Counted from the stretch's first letter, positions 9,326 through 19,097 are shown. The stretch: 64,000 nt of DNA from Candidatus Nitronereus thalassa (GCF_032191465.1 NZ_JAQOUE010000001.1:2294001-2358000), one strand, 5' to 3'. Numbers and translations: made by a program. Notes: generated from the sequence alone by a model not told the origin.

Positions 9326-9697
9326 ATGAACCGTAAAACCTGCTGTGGTCTTGTGATCCTTGCCACTCTGCTTTTCCTGCCCATGGAACCTACAGCCTTT
9401 GCCCAATCCCAAATAGGAAATCTGGAACGGGGAAAAGTTATCTTTGAAGAAAACTGCATGGAGTGCCACGGACGAACCGGTGATGGGAGAGGCCCGGTAG
9501 GATATTTTCTCGCCGTTCAACCCGCAGACCTATTGTCCGTTGAAACCCGAAAGAAACCCGACTCAGAATTATATACCATCATCAGGGACGGCACCCTGTT
9601 TGATGAAATGCATGGCTGGGAAAAGATCCTGAGCGATCAGGATATTCATGACGTAGTTCGATACATCCGAACCTTGGCCCCGCCACTTCCCCAATGA
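9326..9697 (+). CDS. Periplasmic monoheme cytochrome c, MHGW type
   Basis: Exported electron carrier of 123 residues with a signal peptide ending near AFAQS and one haem motif CMECH followed by GDGRGP. The sequence DEMHGW supplies the likely axial Met and VVRYIRTLAP closes the cytochrome fold. GAGGAGGGG before ATG 9326 decides the start; an upstream in-frame codon would only add six residues. It is more divergent from the 8478 cytochrome than that one is from 34127-34495, so the trio is an old paralogous set rather than a recent duplication. Confidence 0.92.
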   Translation: MNRKTCCGLVILATLLFLPMEPTAFAQSQIGNLERGKVIFEENCMECHGRTGDGRGPVGYFLAVQPADLLSVETRKKPDSELYTIIRDGTLFDEMHGWEKILSDQDIHDVVRYIRTLAPPLPQ

Positions 9698-9943
9698 AAC
9701 AGCAATATTATCTCCCCCGGCACAGTTTACTACTTTAGCCATTACCTTATGCGAGCGATAGACAACCAGAAATAACATTTCCCAACACCTCTGCACACCT
9801 AGAATTCAAGACAGTAAATTTCATAAAAAAAGAATTTCTTCAAAAAATTTTCAACATTTTCCTGGTGACATTTATCCCAATGTGGCATAGGCTTAGACAG
9901 GCTAGGGGCCTGTCATTTTTTTTAAAAGGTACTGGGTGAAAGC

Positions 9944-12900
9944 ATGGGCACGGTACACAATAACCAAGAACAAACCATTGAATTTCTCCAAGCGAGAATT
10001 GCCGAGCTAGAAGAAAAGCTAAAAGAAACCTCTGCGCCATCTGAAGAAGGGATGCGATCAGCCCAATTTGCAATGGACCGCGCCAGTGATGGTATTTACT
10101 GTATGGGACCTGATGCCAAATTTATTTATGTCAACGATTCTGCCTGCCATTCTCTTGGGTATTCCCGTGAAGAAATGCTTTCTCTGTCCGTCCATGACAT
10201 TAATCCAGATTGCCCTGCTGATACTTGGCCAGACACTTGGGAAAAAGTAAAAAAGGACGGAATCTTTTTTTTCGATTCCCATCACCGTACAAAACATGGT
10301 CACGTTTTCCCTGTCGAAATCCGGATTAATTATCTGAAGTTCGATGAGAGGGAATTTAATTGCGCCATTGTTCGGGATATTAGCGAACGAAATCGGGGGC
10401 AGGAAAAATTGAGACAATCTCAAGCGTTGGTTCACGCTATTGTGGAGAACATCCCGAATATGGTGTTTGTGAAGGACGCCAAGGATCTTCGGTTCGTCTT
10501 ATTAAACAAAGCCGGCGAAGACCTCTTAGGATACCAACGTCATGAACTGATTGGGCGAACTGACTACGACCTTTTCCCCCAGAAGGAAGCCGATTTTTTT
10601 GCGGTCAAGGATCGCGAAGTGTTGGAGGGCTGTCGCTTGGTGGAAATTCCCAGAGAGCAAATTCATACGCGGGACAAGGGCTCGCGTTTGCTACATACCA
10701 AAAAGGTCCCGATACTGGACTCTCAAGGGAATCCTGAATACCTGTTGGGCATTTCACACGATATTACTGAACCTCAAAAGGCCGAATTGCAAAAGGCAGA
10801 GAAAGAAATGCTACTCACCACCATGCTCAAGACTGGACCCGGTTGCTTAAAACGAGTCGCTGCAGATGGCACACTGCTATCCATGAATCCGGCTGGTTTG
10901 GAATTTATTGAGGCGGATAGTGAGAATGAAGCCGTCGGCCTTTCTGTATTTGATCTTGTTCTCCCTGAATATCGTCATGTCTTTAAACAAATGCATCAAC
11001 GGGTCATAGAGGGAGATCCTCAAACCCTCCAGTTTAAAATCCAGGGACTCAAGGGAACCCAGTGTTGGATGGAAACCTATGCGACGCCGTTCAAGAATCC
11101 GCTTACCGGCCAGATCGAGCATTTAGCCGTAACACACGATATTACCAAACGAAAAGCCATAGAAAACAATCTTCAAGTCAGTGAGCGTTCAATTCGCCAG
11201 CTTTACGAAATTACCTCTTCGAAAAATCTTTCCTTTGATCAAAAAATTCGTGGCTTATTGATACTGGGATGCCAACGATTTGGGCTACCCTATGGCACCT
11301 TGACCAAACGGGTCGGCAAGCACCTCGAACTCGAATTTCTTCATGCTCCCGATAAGTGTTGGGTTGAGCATGCATTAGTGCCTATTTGTGAATCATTCTG
11401 TGGTTTGGCCCTAGAGCGGGAAACACCCCTGGTTTTCGAGAATGCAGGAAAGTCTGCCTGGGCGACCCATCCTGCCTATCAGGCTATGGGATTGGAAGCC
11501 TACATAGGAACCCGAGTCACGGTTGGGGAAACCATGTATGGAACCTTATGCTTTCTGGATCGAGTCCCATACCCACAAGAATTTACAGCAGCCGACCAAG
11601 ATTTCTCACAACTCATGGCTCGATGGATAGGCGCGGAATTAGAACGAAAGCAATGGGAACAGGCCCTTCAAGAAAGCGAACAACGTTTTCGAATGGTGTG
11701 CGAAGCCATTCCCCAACAAGTTTGGACGGCGCGTCCAGACGGTTCTCTGGATTACGTGAATCGTCGAGTAGTTGAATATTTCGAACTTCCCTTTGAACAG
11801 TTGATCGAACAGGGCTGGCAAAATGTGATCCACCCCGATGATTTACCCCTCTGTTTGGAACGGTGGGCTCATGCCAGACAAACCAATCAACCCTATGAAA
11901 CAGAGTTTCGCCTCAAAAGAGGGCATGATGATGATTACCGATCACATATTGGCCGAGCCCTTGCCATGTTCAATTCACAAGGGGAGGTAATTAAATGGTT
12001 CGGAACGAACACCGACATCACTGATTTAAAACGAATGGAAGCGCAATTACGACAGGGGCAAAAAATGGAAGCCATTGGCACGTTAGCCGGAGGGATTGCC
12101 CATGATTTTAACAATGTCTTAGGAGTTATTTTAGGATACGCCGAATTGGCGAAAAATAAGGCCAGTGGCAACGAGGCTCTAGAAAAAAATCTTCAGGAAA
12201 TTTTGTTTGCAGGAAAGCGAGCCAAAGATTTAGTCCAACACATTCTGGTCTTTAGCCGCCAAGAAGAGCTCGTCAGAAAACCCATTCACTTGAACGTGCT
12301 TTTGCCTGAGGTGTTAACCATGGTGCGCGCAACTTTGCCTGCCACCATCGAAATTCATCAAAAAATTCAGGAGGACATCGCGCCTATTCTGGGTGATCCA
12401 ACACAACTTCATCAAATTATCCTGAATCTTTGTTCCAATGCACAGTATGCCATGAGAGAAGAAGGTGGCTTGCTGGAGATAGGAGTTGAAAACCTCAATA
12501 TTGAAAGGCCCCAAAGGTTCGACCTTTTTACTTTAACTCCAGGGAACTATGTCCGCCTTTGGGTCAAAGACACTGGACAGGGAATAGCACCCGAATTATT
12601 AAATCGTATTTTTGATCCTTTCTTTACCACCAAAAGAATCGGAGAAGGGACAGGGATGGGATTATCCGTGGTTCTTGGAATTGTCACAGCTCATCACGGC
12701 GTCATTTCCGTTGAAAGCGCCTTGGGACAAGGTGCGACATTTTCAATCTATTTTCCAGAAGGTGAGTTAAAAAGTAACTCTGAGATCATTCCAGATCTCC
12801 AAGAGACTTCCTTAAAGAAAAAAGCGCAAATTCTCTTTGTAGACGATGAAATAGCTCTAGCCCGTATCGGAAAAGAAGTTTTGGAAGCTCTAGGATGTGA

Positions 12901-13180
12901 TGTTGATATTTGCACGAATGGAGAGGAGGCGTTGGCTCGGGTTAGGTCAGACCTCACACATTATGATGCGGTAATCTCGGATCAAACCATGCCTGGAATG
13001 ACCGGAGAAAAGTTGGCCCAACTCCTTCTGAGCCTCAAGAGTGATCTCCCCATCATTCTTTGTACCGGATTTAGCCACTCGGTCACGTTCGAAAAAGCTC
13101 AGCAAATTGGCTTACGGGCCTTCCTCAAAAAACCCGTATTAAAGGAGGATCTGATTCAAACCTTAAATAAGATTCTCTAA
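9944..13180 (+). CDS. Soluble hybrid histidine kinase (PAS x4, GAF, HisKA, HATPase, receiver)
   Basis: Cytoplasmic hybrid sensor kinase, 1078 residues, no membrane segment. A short coiled coil (8-35) leads into PAS domains at about 43-150, 155-280 and 285-400, a GAF domain at 405-570 and a fourth PAS at 575-705. The kinase core has the phospho-acceptor His 720 in GGIAHDFNN, an N box near ILNLCSNA, and G boxes in DTGQGI and GTGMGL. The C-terminal receiver (about 960-1078) has acceptor Asp 1013 in VISDQTMPGM and Lys in LKKPV. From the fourth PAS to the end it is closely similar to the kinase at 53693-56674. No DNA-binding output; a separate regulator must be the partner. Confidence 0.93.
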   Translation: MGTVHNNQEQTIEFLQARIAELEEKLKETSAPSEEGMRSAQFAMDRASDGIYCMGPDAKFIYVNDSACHSLGYSREEMLSLSVHDINPDCPADTWPDTWEKVKKDGIFFFDSHHRTKHGHVFPVEIRINYLKFDEREFNCAIVRDISERNRGQEKLRQSQALVHAIVENIPNMVFVKDAKDLRFVLLNKAGEDLLGYQRHELIGRTDYDLFPQKEADFFAVKDREVLEGCRLVEIPREQIHTRDKGSRLLHTKKVPILDSQGNPEYLLGISHDITEPQKAELQKAEKEMLLTTMLKTGPGCLKRVAADGTLLSMNPAGLEFIEADSENEAVGLSVFDLVLPEYRHVFKQMHQRVIEGDPQTLQFKIQGLKGTQCWMETYATPFKNPLTGQIEHLAVTHDITKRKAIENNLQVSERSIRQLYEITSSKNLSFDQKIRGLLILGCQRFGLPYGTLTKRVGKHLELEFLHAPDKCWVEHALVPICESFCGLALERETPLVFENAGKSAWATHPAYQAMGLEAYIGTRVTVGETMYGTLCFLDRVPYPQEFTAADQDFSQLMARWIGAELERKQWEQALQESEQRFRMVCEAIPQQVWTARPDGSLDYVNRRVVEYFELPFEQLIEQGWQNVIHPDDLPLCLERWAHARQTNQPYETEFRLKRGHDDDYRSHIGRALAMFNSQGEVIKWFGTNTDITDLKRMEAQLRQGQKMEAIGTLAGGIAHDFNNVLGVILGYAELAKNKASGNEALEKNLQEILFAGKRAKDLVQHILVFSRQEELVRKPIHLNVLLPEVLTMVRATLPATIEIHQKIQEDIAPILGDPTQLHQIILNLCSNAQYAMREEGGLLEIGVENLNIERPQRFDLFTLTPGNYVRLWVKDTGQGIAPELLNRIFDPFFTTKRIGEGTGMGLSVVLGIVTAHHGVISVESALGQGATFSIYFPEGELKSNSEIIPDLQETSLKKKAQILFVDDEIALARIGKEVLEALGCDVDICTNGEEALARVRSDLTHYDAVISDQTMPGMTGEKLAQLLLSLKSDLPIILCTGFSHSVTFEKAQQIGLRAFLKKPVLKEDLIQTLNKIL

Positions 13181-13313
13181 CCTAGTCCTCCACTCTGTTC
13201 CTAAAACTGCTCAAATACATACAAGACATATTCATTTTGTTAAGACAAATATACTTTTTCAAGCGAGTATTCGACCAAATCGCCTGGCTTTTTTCTGAAA
13301 AGGAGAAGAAATT

Positions 13314-13580
13314 ATGGATACCCAAATGAAAGAACTCATTGCCATCGGCGCATCAGTCACCGCCAATTGCGTCTTATGTCTTCGACATCATATTATTCAG
13401 GCCAAGAAGGCTGGGATTGACGATGATCATATCCAGGAAGCGGTGGAGGTTGGCCGTATGGTTCGAAAAGACGCGGCTGCAAGTTGGGATGAAGAGGCGG
13501 ATGCCCTTCTCTGTCTTGAATCTGCTATTGGTGATGCCCAAGAAAGTGCGGATGAGGGTAGTGGTTGTAAGAATATCTAA
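13314..13580 (+). CDS. Carboxymuconolactone decarboxylase/AhpD-like protein
   Basis: Small helical protein of 88 residues with the family motif CVLCLRHH (Cys 20 and Cys 23, His after), the CxxC-x2-HH arrangement of AhpD-like peroxidase partners. That family includes alkylhydroperoxidases and decarboxylases; with only this short domain a thiol redox role is more likely, but the substrate cannot be told. A GGAGAAG site precedes the ATG. It is a single gene between the hybrid kinase and the lipid-transport operon. Confidence 0.85.
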   Translation: MDTQMKELIAIGASVTANCVLCLRHHIIQAKKAGIDDDHIQEAVEVGRMVRKDAAASWDEEADALLCLESAIGDAQESADEGSGCKNI

Positions 13581-14085
13581 TCCTTCAGGGATTTGAGTCA
13601 CCAAAGCTAAGCTTTAAAAATCCCGAACCCAATACATCCAACTCCCGCAAGGATGTAGAGGTACTTTTCCCTCCTATTAATAGAACACGACAGAACTGAG
13701 GAAATGAAATAACCCTCAAATGGAACATTTTAAGGAGACGGAGACGGGGGGAAACCCCATCGAAGAAAAACAGAAAATGAGGACTTAAGCATAGTGAACC
13801 AAAACTTGTAGACATTTGCGCCAATTAAGATTCCCGCTCTTAGACCAAAATGTCCTCAGTAAATGTAACCCAAACTCATCCCTGAGCAACTTTTTCTAAT
13901 ACTTCTTTCCCTCCCAACCCGCTCTCTGGGTTGGTTCTACTGGATTCTTGCTCCAAACATTCATTCACTTACAGGCTGGCAACCCTCCCTTCGTATTTTG
14001 AACATCAATTTTGCATTGAAATGGTTGTGGATGGCCCTGGTGAGTTTCCGTCCGTGCTTTACAAAGATTGGCCGGGCAGATCTTT
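13581..14085. other. Intergenic region upstream of the mla operon
   Basis: About 500 bases without a supportable gene. Contains a 7-bp perfect hairpin (13914-13934, listed separately). A 22-codon frame from 13719 is not supported. The mla operon promoter should lie in the last 150 bases, but no hexamer pair is convincing. Confidence 0.4.
13914..13934 (+). terminator. Short hairpin upstream of the mla operon
   Basis: CCAACCC and GGGTTGG pair perfectly around a 7-base loop, followed by TTCTACT. The T-run is poor, so this is at best a weak terminator or a leader structure. Confidence 0.35.
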
Positions 14086-15237
14086 ATGACAGCACCGAAA
14101 CAACACATTTCCCTTATGACGAAAGACCAAAATGCCAAGATCAATATTGGAGAAGACCAGACTATTTACTGCGAAGGGTGTTGGACTATATCGAAACTGG
14201 CTGACCTCGACCGACGACTCCAAGCCTTTTCCTGGCCCACCCAGACAGACCTTGTGTGGGACGGCAACGATATTACCGCGATCGATACCGGTGGAGCCTT
14301 GGTTCTTCACCGAAGCCTTACCAGGCTTCAACAACAGGGCCATCACATTACCTGGCGGAGATTGCGGGCTGAATTCGCCGAGCTTCTCAAACTCGTCGCC
14401 AACAAGCAGGAAGTCCTGGAAACAGCCGCCCATCCACCAACTCAGAGTTGGCTGGAGCGGATTGGTATGCATGTGTGGACAGATTTGCACCAAGGAATCC
14501 ATGCGTTGGGGTTTCTTGGGGAAAGCACCATTGGGCTGTTTGGACTCCTCGGCTCTCCGCGCAGCATCCGTTGGCGCGTACTCATTCGCAATCTGGAACT
14601 AGATGGATTTCATGCGCTCCCAATCGTTGGCCTCCTGAGCTTTTTGATGGGTGTCGTGATTGCCTACCAAGGCGCAGAGCAACTGCGAACCTTTGGCGCC
14701 AATATTTTTATTGTGGACCTGGTGGGCGTCTCGTTGTTGCGGGAAATTGCTCCATTGGTGACAGCCATTTTAGTGGCGGGTCGATCCGGGTCCGCGTATA
14801 CCGCGCAAATCGGCACCATGAACGTCACAGAAGAATTAGATGCCCTGCGTACACTCGGCATTTCACCCATGAATTACCTGGTGCTCCCCCGAGCCTTAGT
14901 GCTGGTCTTAGCACTTCCATTGCTCACGGTCTACGCGGATATCGTCGGCGTCTTCGGCGGCATGCTGATTGCCAAGACTCAATTAGGTGTGAGCTTTACG
15001 GAATTTATCGACCGCTTCGAATATGCGATCGCACTTAAACATTACGTCATCGGCATCATCAAAGCCCCGGTTTTCGCGGTGATTATTGCATTAACCGGCT
15101 GCTACCAGGGGTTTCAGATTCGTGGAAGCGTGGATAGTGTCGGCCAGCACACGACGATCAGCGTGGTCCAAAGCATTTTTTTGGTCATTGTGTTCGATGC
15201 GTTTTTCTCGGTCTTTTTGAGTTGGTGGGGAATATGA
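14086..15237 (+). CDS. mlaE: Mla-type phospholipid ABC transporter permease with N-terminal STAS domain
   Basis: Inner-membrane permease of an MCE/Mla lipid transporter, 383 residues. The first ~110 residues resemble a STAS domain (a MlaB-like module, including AIDTGGALVL), fused to a MlaE permease body (about 125-383) with several membrane helices and the typical segments GRSGSAYTAQIG and LRTLGISP. In enterobacteria MlaB is a separate protein, so the fusion merges two subunits. ATG 14086 is preferred to a TTG 18 bases upstream; an ATG at 14116 is also possible. The stop overlaps the next start (ATGA), so the operon continues tightly into the ATPase, MCE and lipoprotein genes. Confidence 0.9.
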   Translation: MTAPKQHISLMTKDQNAKINIGEDQTIYCEGCWTISKLADLDRRLQAFSWPTQTDLVWDGNDITAIDTGGALVLHRSLTRLQQQGHHITWRRLRAEFAELLKLVANKQEVLETAAHPPTQSWLERIGMHVWTDLHQGIHALGFLGESTIGLFGLLGSPRSIRWRVLIRNLELDGFHALPIVGLLSFLMGVVIAYQGAEQLRTFGANIFIVDLVGVSLLREIAPLVTAILVAGRSGSAYTAQIGTMNVTEELDALRTLGISPMNYLVLPRALVLVLALPLLTVYADIVGVFGGMLIAKTQLGVSFTEFIDRFEYAIALKHYVIGIIKAPVFAVIIALTGCYQGFQIRGSVDSVGQHTTISVVQSIFLVIVFDAFFSVFLSWWGI

Positions 15238-16043
15238 TTGACATACCAACAGCACCAACCACAACCATTGGGGAGGCGTTAATCGAAGTAAGGCACGTCT
15301 GCACGCGCTTTGGCTCAGCGGTGGTTCATGAGGATGTGAGCCTTGATATCTATCAAGGAGAGGTGTTTGCCATTGCCGGTGGAAACGGATGCGGGAAATC
15401 CACGTTGCTCCGGGAAATCATCCTGCTGCTCGAGCCCAATTCCGGAACAATTCGGATTTTCGGACAAGACACCAAGGGGTTGAATGCAAAAACCGAACGA
15501 GCCTTGCATCGCCGTATCGGCGTCATGTTTCAACATGGCGCGTTATTTAGTTCGCTGAACGTCGTGGAAAATGTAGAGGCCCCATTGCGAGAGCACACAG
15601 ACCTGAATAAACGCCTCATCCACGAGATCGCACTCATGAAGATTTCACTGACCGGCTTTCCCATGAACAGTGTCACGAAATTCCCAAACGAACTGAGCGG
15701 CGGGATGCGCAAGCGTGCCTCACTCGCTCGGGCCATTGTTCTCGACCCCGAAATCTTATTTTTGGATGAGCCCACTTCTGGGCTCGACCCGATTAGTGCC
15801 GGGGCATTTGATGATTTGGTGCAACAACTCAAAGAATGGCTGGGACTCACCATGGTGATTGTCACGCACGATTTGGATTCTCTCTGGAAAGTCACGGACC
15901 GTGTCGCCTTGTTGGGAAATGGACGAGTCTTAGGAACGGGCACGATGGAGGAGCTTTCTCAATCAGACGACCCACTCATTCGTGAGTACTTTCATGGGCC
16001 ACGAGGTCGGGCCGCACGGGAGCAAGCATGGAGCCAAAAGTAA
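15234..16043 (+). CDS. mlaF: Mla-type ABC transporter ATPase
   Basis: Cytoplasmic ATPase subunit, 269 residues, energising lipid transport across the envelope. Walker A GGNGCGKST, signature LSGGMRKRASLARA, Walker B ILFLDEPTSG and the switch His in VIVTHDL are all intact. The start is the ATG of an ATGA overlap with the permease gene; an in-frame TTG 12 bases earlier is not needed. The 3' end overlaps the MCE gene by 16 bases, so translation is probably coupled. Confidence 0.93.
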   Translation: MIDIPTAPTTTIGEALIEVRHVCTRFGSAVVHEDVSLDIYQGEVFAIAGGNGCGKSTLLREIILLLEPNSGTIRIFGQDTKGLNAKTERALHRRIGVMFQHGALFSSLNVVENVEAPLREHTDLNKRLIHEIALMKISLTGFPMNSVTKFPNELSGGMRKRASLARAIVLDPEILFLDEPTSGLDPISAGAFDDLVQQLKEWLGLTMVIVTHDLDSLWKVTDRVALLGNGRVLGTGTMEELSQSDDPLIREYFHGPRGRAAREQAWSQK

Positions 16044-16963
16044 ATTACGTGGTGGTCGGCGCGTTCGTCGTGCTGCTCGGTGCTCTCTTGGTCGGAGTCG
16101 TGCTGTGGTTGGGCAAAGGCTTCGATCAAAAGACCTATGACCGCTACTATGCCTACATGGAGGAATCAGTCACTGGATTGAGCGTTGACGCTTCTGTGAA
16201 ATATCGGGGGGTGGGGGTTGGCCGCGTGAAAGAAATCGTGCTTAACCCCGACAATCCGCAACAGGTGCGGCTGACCTTAGAAATTGAACGAGGCACACCC
16301 ATTAAAGAAGACACCATCGCGATTTTAGATGTTCAAGGACTCACCGGTCTCGCAATTGTGGATCTTACCGGCGGCAGCCGTGAATCGCCTCCATTGGAAG
16401 CGAAGTCCGGCGAATCCTATCCCGTGATCCAAACCGGCCCGTCTCTCCTGGTTCGCTTTGACCAGGCAGCGACACAGCTGTTCACCAACCTGAACCGTGT
16501 AACCAAAAATGTGGACGCCTTGCTGGATGAAACCAATCGGGAAGCCCTCAGCCAACTACTAAAAGATCTGGCAACGCTAACCCAGACGTTAACCGCCAAC
16601 AAACAACGGTTTGACGAGGGGATCACAAATGCCGCGCAAACCATGGAGAATGTATTGAAAGCCAGTAAAATGCTGAACGAGGAGATGCCCTTTTTAATCG
16701 ATCGTATGCATGGGAGCGCCGATTCTTTGGAGGCCATGGCCGAAAAGGTCGGTCAGGCTAGCACCGCCGTCGGTTCAGCGGTCGAGAGGACCAAACCCGA
16801 CGTTGAACGATTTTCTCAACAGACCCTGAGTGAAATGAGTGCGCTAGTGGCGGAGCTTCGCCAATTAACCTCCACCTTGCAACGAACGGCTCAACAACTG
16901 GAGCACCAACCCAATTCGCTCATCTTTGGGCGAACACCCCCACCACGGGGACCAGGCGAATGA
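16028..16963 (+). CDS. mlaD: MCE-domain substrate-binding protein of the Mla-type transporter
   Basis: Membrane-anchored periplasmic protein of 311 residues. One N-terminal transmembrane helix (about 7-29) precedes an MCE domain (about 40-120, including VDASVKYRGVGVGRV), then a long helical region (about 140-300) typical of MlaD/PqiB relatives that form a hexameric lipid channel. Longer than E. coli MlaD (183 residues) because of this tail. Overlaps the ATPase gene at its start and the lipoprotein gene at its end. Confidence 0.92.
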   Translation: MEPKVNYVVVGAFVVLLGALLVGVVLWLGKGFDQKTYDRYYAYMEESVTGLSVDASVKYRGVGVGRVKEIVLNPDNPQQVRLTLEIERGTPIKEDTIAILDVQGLTGLAIVDLTGGSRESPPLEAKSGESYPVIQTGPSLLVRFDQAATQLFTNLNRVTKNVDALLDETNREALSQLLKDLATLTQTLTANKQRFDEGITNAAQTMENVLKASKMLNEEMPFLIDRMHGSADSLEAMAEKVGQASTAVGSAVERTKPDVERFSQQTLSEMSALVAELRQLTSTLQRTAQQLEHQPNSLIFGRTPPPRGPGE

Positions 16964-17610
16964 TAGTTATACGGAAGAAAATTTTAAGGTGTGTCATCCG
17001 GCTTCTTGTTGTCACCACTCTAATCATGTCGGGTTGCGGAATGTTTCCAGTCCGTACTGATGAACCCATACACACTTATTTTCTCCGTGCTGAAATACCA
17101 ACCGAGGCACGCCCAATGACACAAAGTACAGGCACCTTGCTTGTGAATTTGCCTCGTGCGCAATCCGGGTTCAACACACACCGCATGGCCTATATCACAC
17201 GAGACCACGAACTCAACTACTTCGCCGTGAACCAATGGGCTGAGACACCGGCTCACATGCTTCTTCCTCTGTTAGTCAAAGCCCTGGAACATACCAATCA
17301 ATGGGATGCCGTGGTGCAAATGCCTAGTCCCGTCCGAGGCAATTACCAACTCATTTCTGAAAACCTTTTGCTCCAACACGAATTTACCCAAGAGCCAAGC
17401 CGGATCCGAATACATCTCCGATTACAACTGATTCGTGTGAAAAATTTTCACGTCCTAGCCACGCGAGAATTTACGGTATTGGAAAATGCACAAAGCAACG
17501 ACCCTTATGGCGGTGTTCAAGCCGCCAATTCCGCCACAGAACAATTATTAAAAGAAATTTCAGAGTGGGTTTCCCTTTGTAGGGTCGAACCCACTGATAA
17601 AAAGTGCTAA
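16960..17610 (+). CDS. ABC-type transport auxiliary lipoprotein (PqiC-like)
   Basis: Predicted outer-membrane lipoprotein of 216 residues; the signal peptide ends LIMSGC (Cys 26). The body resembles PqiC/auxiliary lipoproteins found with MCE operons (for instance YFLRAEIP near the start of the mature chain and the RIRIHLRLQLIRV strand segment). It would receive or stabilise the lipid-transfer channel at the outer membrane. ATGA overlap with the MCE gene indicates a four-gene operon. Assignment rests on context plus moderate similarity. Confidence 0.8.
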   Translation: MIVIRKKILRCVIRLLVVTTLIMSGCGMFPVRTDEPIHTYFLRAEIPTEARPMTQSTGTLLVNLPRAQSGFNTHRMAYITRDHELNYFAVNQWAETPAHMLLPLLVKALEHTNQWDAVVQMPSPVRGNYQLISENLLLQHEFTQEPSRIRIHLRLQLIRVKNFHVLATREFTVLENAQSNDPYGGVQAANSATEQLLKEISEWVSLCRVEPTDKKC

Positions 17611-17649
17611 GGGTTTTTGACATCATTCATCGCTAAGGAGGGACTGATT

Positions 17650-17913
17650 ATGGGGTACACAAAAGACGATCTCAAAAAACTGGTTGACGAGCTAACGAAA
17701 CAACGTGATGAACTCAAGGTAAAACTTCACCTGGCGAAAGCCGAAGGTCGAGATGAGTGGGAAAAGCTTGAAACCAAATGGGAAGAAGTGAAAGGAAAAA
17801 TGAAAACAATGGGCGAAGAAGCTGGGGAGGCGGCTGATTCCGTCACCGCCGCCGCAGGGTTGTTAGCCGATGAAATCAAGAAAGGGTACGAACGAATAAA
17901 AAACGCGTTCTGA
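17650..17913 (+). CDS. Hypothetical coiled-coil protein, 87 residues
   Basis: Not recognised. Charged, heptad-patterned protein over residues 5-60 with an Ala-rich second half; no membrane segment. AAGGAGG before ATG 17650 decides the start. It follows the transporter operon by 39 bases and may be a last, accessory gene. Confidence 0.75.
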   Translation: MGYTKDDLKKLVDELTKQRDELKVKLHLAKAEGRDEWEKLETKWEEVKGKMKTMGEEAGEAADSVTAAAGLLADEIKKGYERIKNAF

Positions 17914-18007
17914 GATATTTCTAAGTATTGTTCATTTTCATTCAAAGCACTCCAAACTGAAAATTCACTATCTTATTTACCGGCTCACTCGCCAAGGAGG
18001 ACCATTC

Positions 18008-18496
18008 ATGATTCAAGAAGTAGAAGGGGACATTCTCTTAACCAAAGCCAATGCCATAGCCCACGGAGTGGCGCCCCATGACAATTTCGCCAATGGCTTA
18101 GCCCTGGCGCTACGAGAGCGATGGCCAGCCATGTACAAAGACTTCAAGCACGCTTGCCAAGTCTCAGAACCAAAAACAGGTGAATTATGGACGTGGGGTG
18201 GAGCGGGTGGAGTACGCATTATCAATCTGCTCACGCAAGAGCCACCACCTACTCGGGGGGGAAGACCAGGAAAAGCCAGCGTGGAAAACGTTAATCACTG
18301 TCTCAAAGCTTTGCGAAAAACCATTGAGGAGGAAAAATTCACCAGCGTGGCCCTCCCGAAGTTGGCCTGCGGCGTCGGAGGTTTGGATTGGAAAGATGTC
18401 AAACCGCTGATTGCTAAACACCTGGGTGATTTAAAAATACCCATTGTCGTGTATTCGACCTATCACTCTGGAGTAGAGGCCACCGAGAAATTATAA
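18008..18496 (+). CDS. Macro-domain protein (ADP-ribose binding or hydrolysis)
   Basis: Single macro domain, 162 residues. The motif GDILLTKANAIAHGVAPHDNF near the N-terminus (residues 8-28) and VALPKLACGVGGLDW (115-129) match the ADP-ribose-binding loops of ALC1/TARG1/DarG-like macro domains. Such proteins bind or remove ADP-ribose from proteins or DNA. No adjacent ADP-ribosyltransferase or DarT toxin gene is seen, so a toxin-antitoxin role is not supported. An AAGGAGG site precedes the ATG. It is convergent with the cupredoxin gene, with a 10-bp hairpin between. Confidence 0.88.
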   Translation: MIQEVEGDILLTKANAIAHGVAPHDNFANGLALALRERWPAMYKDFKHACQVSEPKTGELWTWGGAGGVRIINLLTQEPPPTRGGRPGKASVENVNHCLKALRKTIEEEKFTSVALPKLACGVGGLDWKDVKPLIAKHLGDLKIPIVVYSTYHSGVEATEKL

Positions 18497-18521
18497 GGTG
18501 CGTGTCATTCCCCCAAAAGGC

Positions 18522-18555
18522 CGTGCAGAGGGCCAGAATCTAGGTCCTCTGCACG
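18522..18555. terminator. Hairpin between convergent genes
   Basis: CGTGCAGAGG and CCTCTGCACG form a perfect 10-bp stem around a 14-base loop, placed between the macro-domain gene and the convergent cupredoxin gene. It lacks a clear T-run on either side, so it may act as a processing or partial terminator structure. Confidence 0.5.
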
Positions 18556-18599
18556 AACACCATGGGATAAGGAATGGTGACGAGTAGGGAAAGAGCCCA

Positions 18600-19055
18600 C
18601 TACACAACATGGATGACTAAATTATTCAAGTGATCCATGCCGATGCAATCCACAATACAAAAGCCTCGATAACTGGTTCGCCCCTCTTCGCCTGCGAGAA
18701 AGGTGACGCTCGCTGTTTGGTCCCACATCCAGATTTTCTTCGATTCTTGCTCCCACCCATCTTTTGAAATAATCGAAACCTGATGAGTATCCCCATAGGC
18801 TAAACTGGTCACCTTTTCGCTAAACTCAAACGTAATGCGGACCACCTTTCCCTTGGGGATATTCAGGGGATTTTTCGGCCCAAAGGGCTTATTCCGATGA
18901 TCCAGAAACCCTTGTTGAGACACCTTGACCGTAATCTCGACCTCTGCAGGGGCAGCACCTTCTTTGGAAGCCAACACTGCCGGGGTAAAAATCAAACTGA
19001 CACAAAACAATAGCGTCGTGCCAACCGCGGACCATTTAGACAACAATCTTTGCAT
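18600..19055 (-). CDS. Exported cupredoxin-like protein
   Basis: Periplasmic copper-protein candidate of 151 residues. The signal peptide ends near VLASK. The mature chain has a beta-rich cupredoxin pattern: an N-terminal strand segment EVEITVKVSQQGF, a central YGDTHQVSII with a potential ligand His, and a C-terminal FCIVDCIGMDHL resembling the C-x3-C-x-H-x-M cluster of CuA or blue-copper sites, though spacing differs from classic CuA. Metal content is inference. AAGGAGG before the ATG fixes the start. It follows the cysteine-rich gene by 42 bases, so both would be controlled by the upstream cyclic-di-GMP riboswitch. Confidence 0.8.
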   Translation of the reverse strand: MQRLLSKWSAVGTTLLFCVSLIFTPAVLASKEGAAPAEVEITVKVSQQGFLDHRNKPFGPKNPLNIPKGKVVRITFEFSEKVTSLAYGDTHQVSIISKDGWEQESKKIWMWDQTASVTFLAGEEGRTSYRGFCIVDCIGMDHLNNLVIHVV

Positions 19056-19097
19056 AGAGACCTCCTTAATTAAGGGAAACGAATTTTAATTCGTTTG

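Noticed and set aside
9871-9890. TGGCAT-type element before the hybrid kinase as a sigma-54 promoter
   Set aside because: The -12 part (TTGC) is missing at the required spacing.
18008-18496. Macro-domain gene as a DarTG-like antitoxin
   Set aside because: No DarT-like ADP-ribosyltransferase gene is adjacent on either strand.
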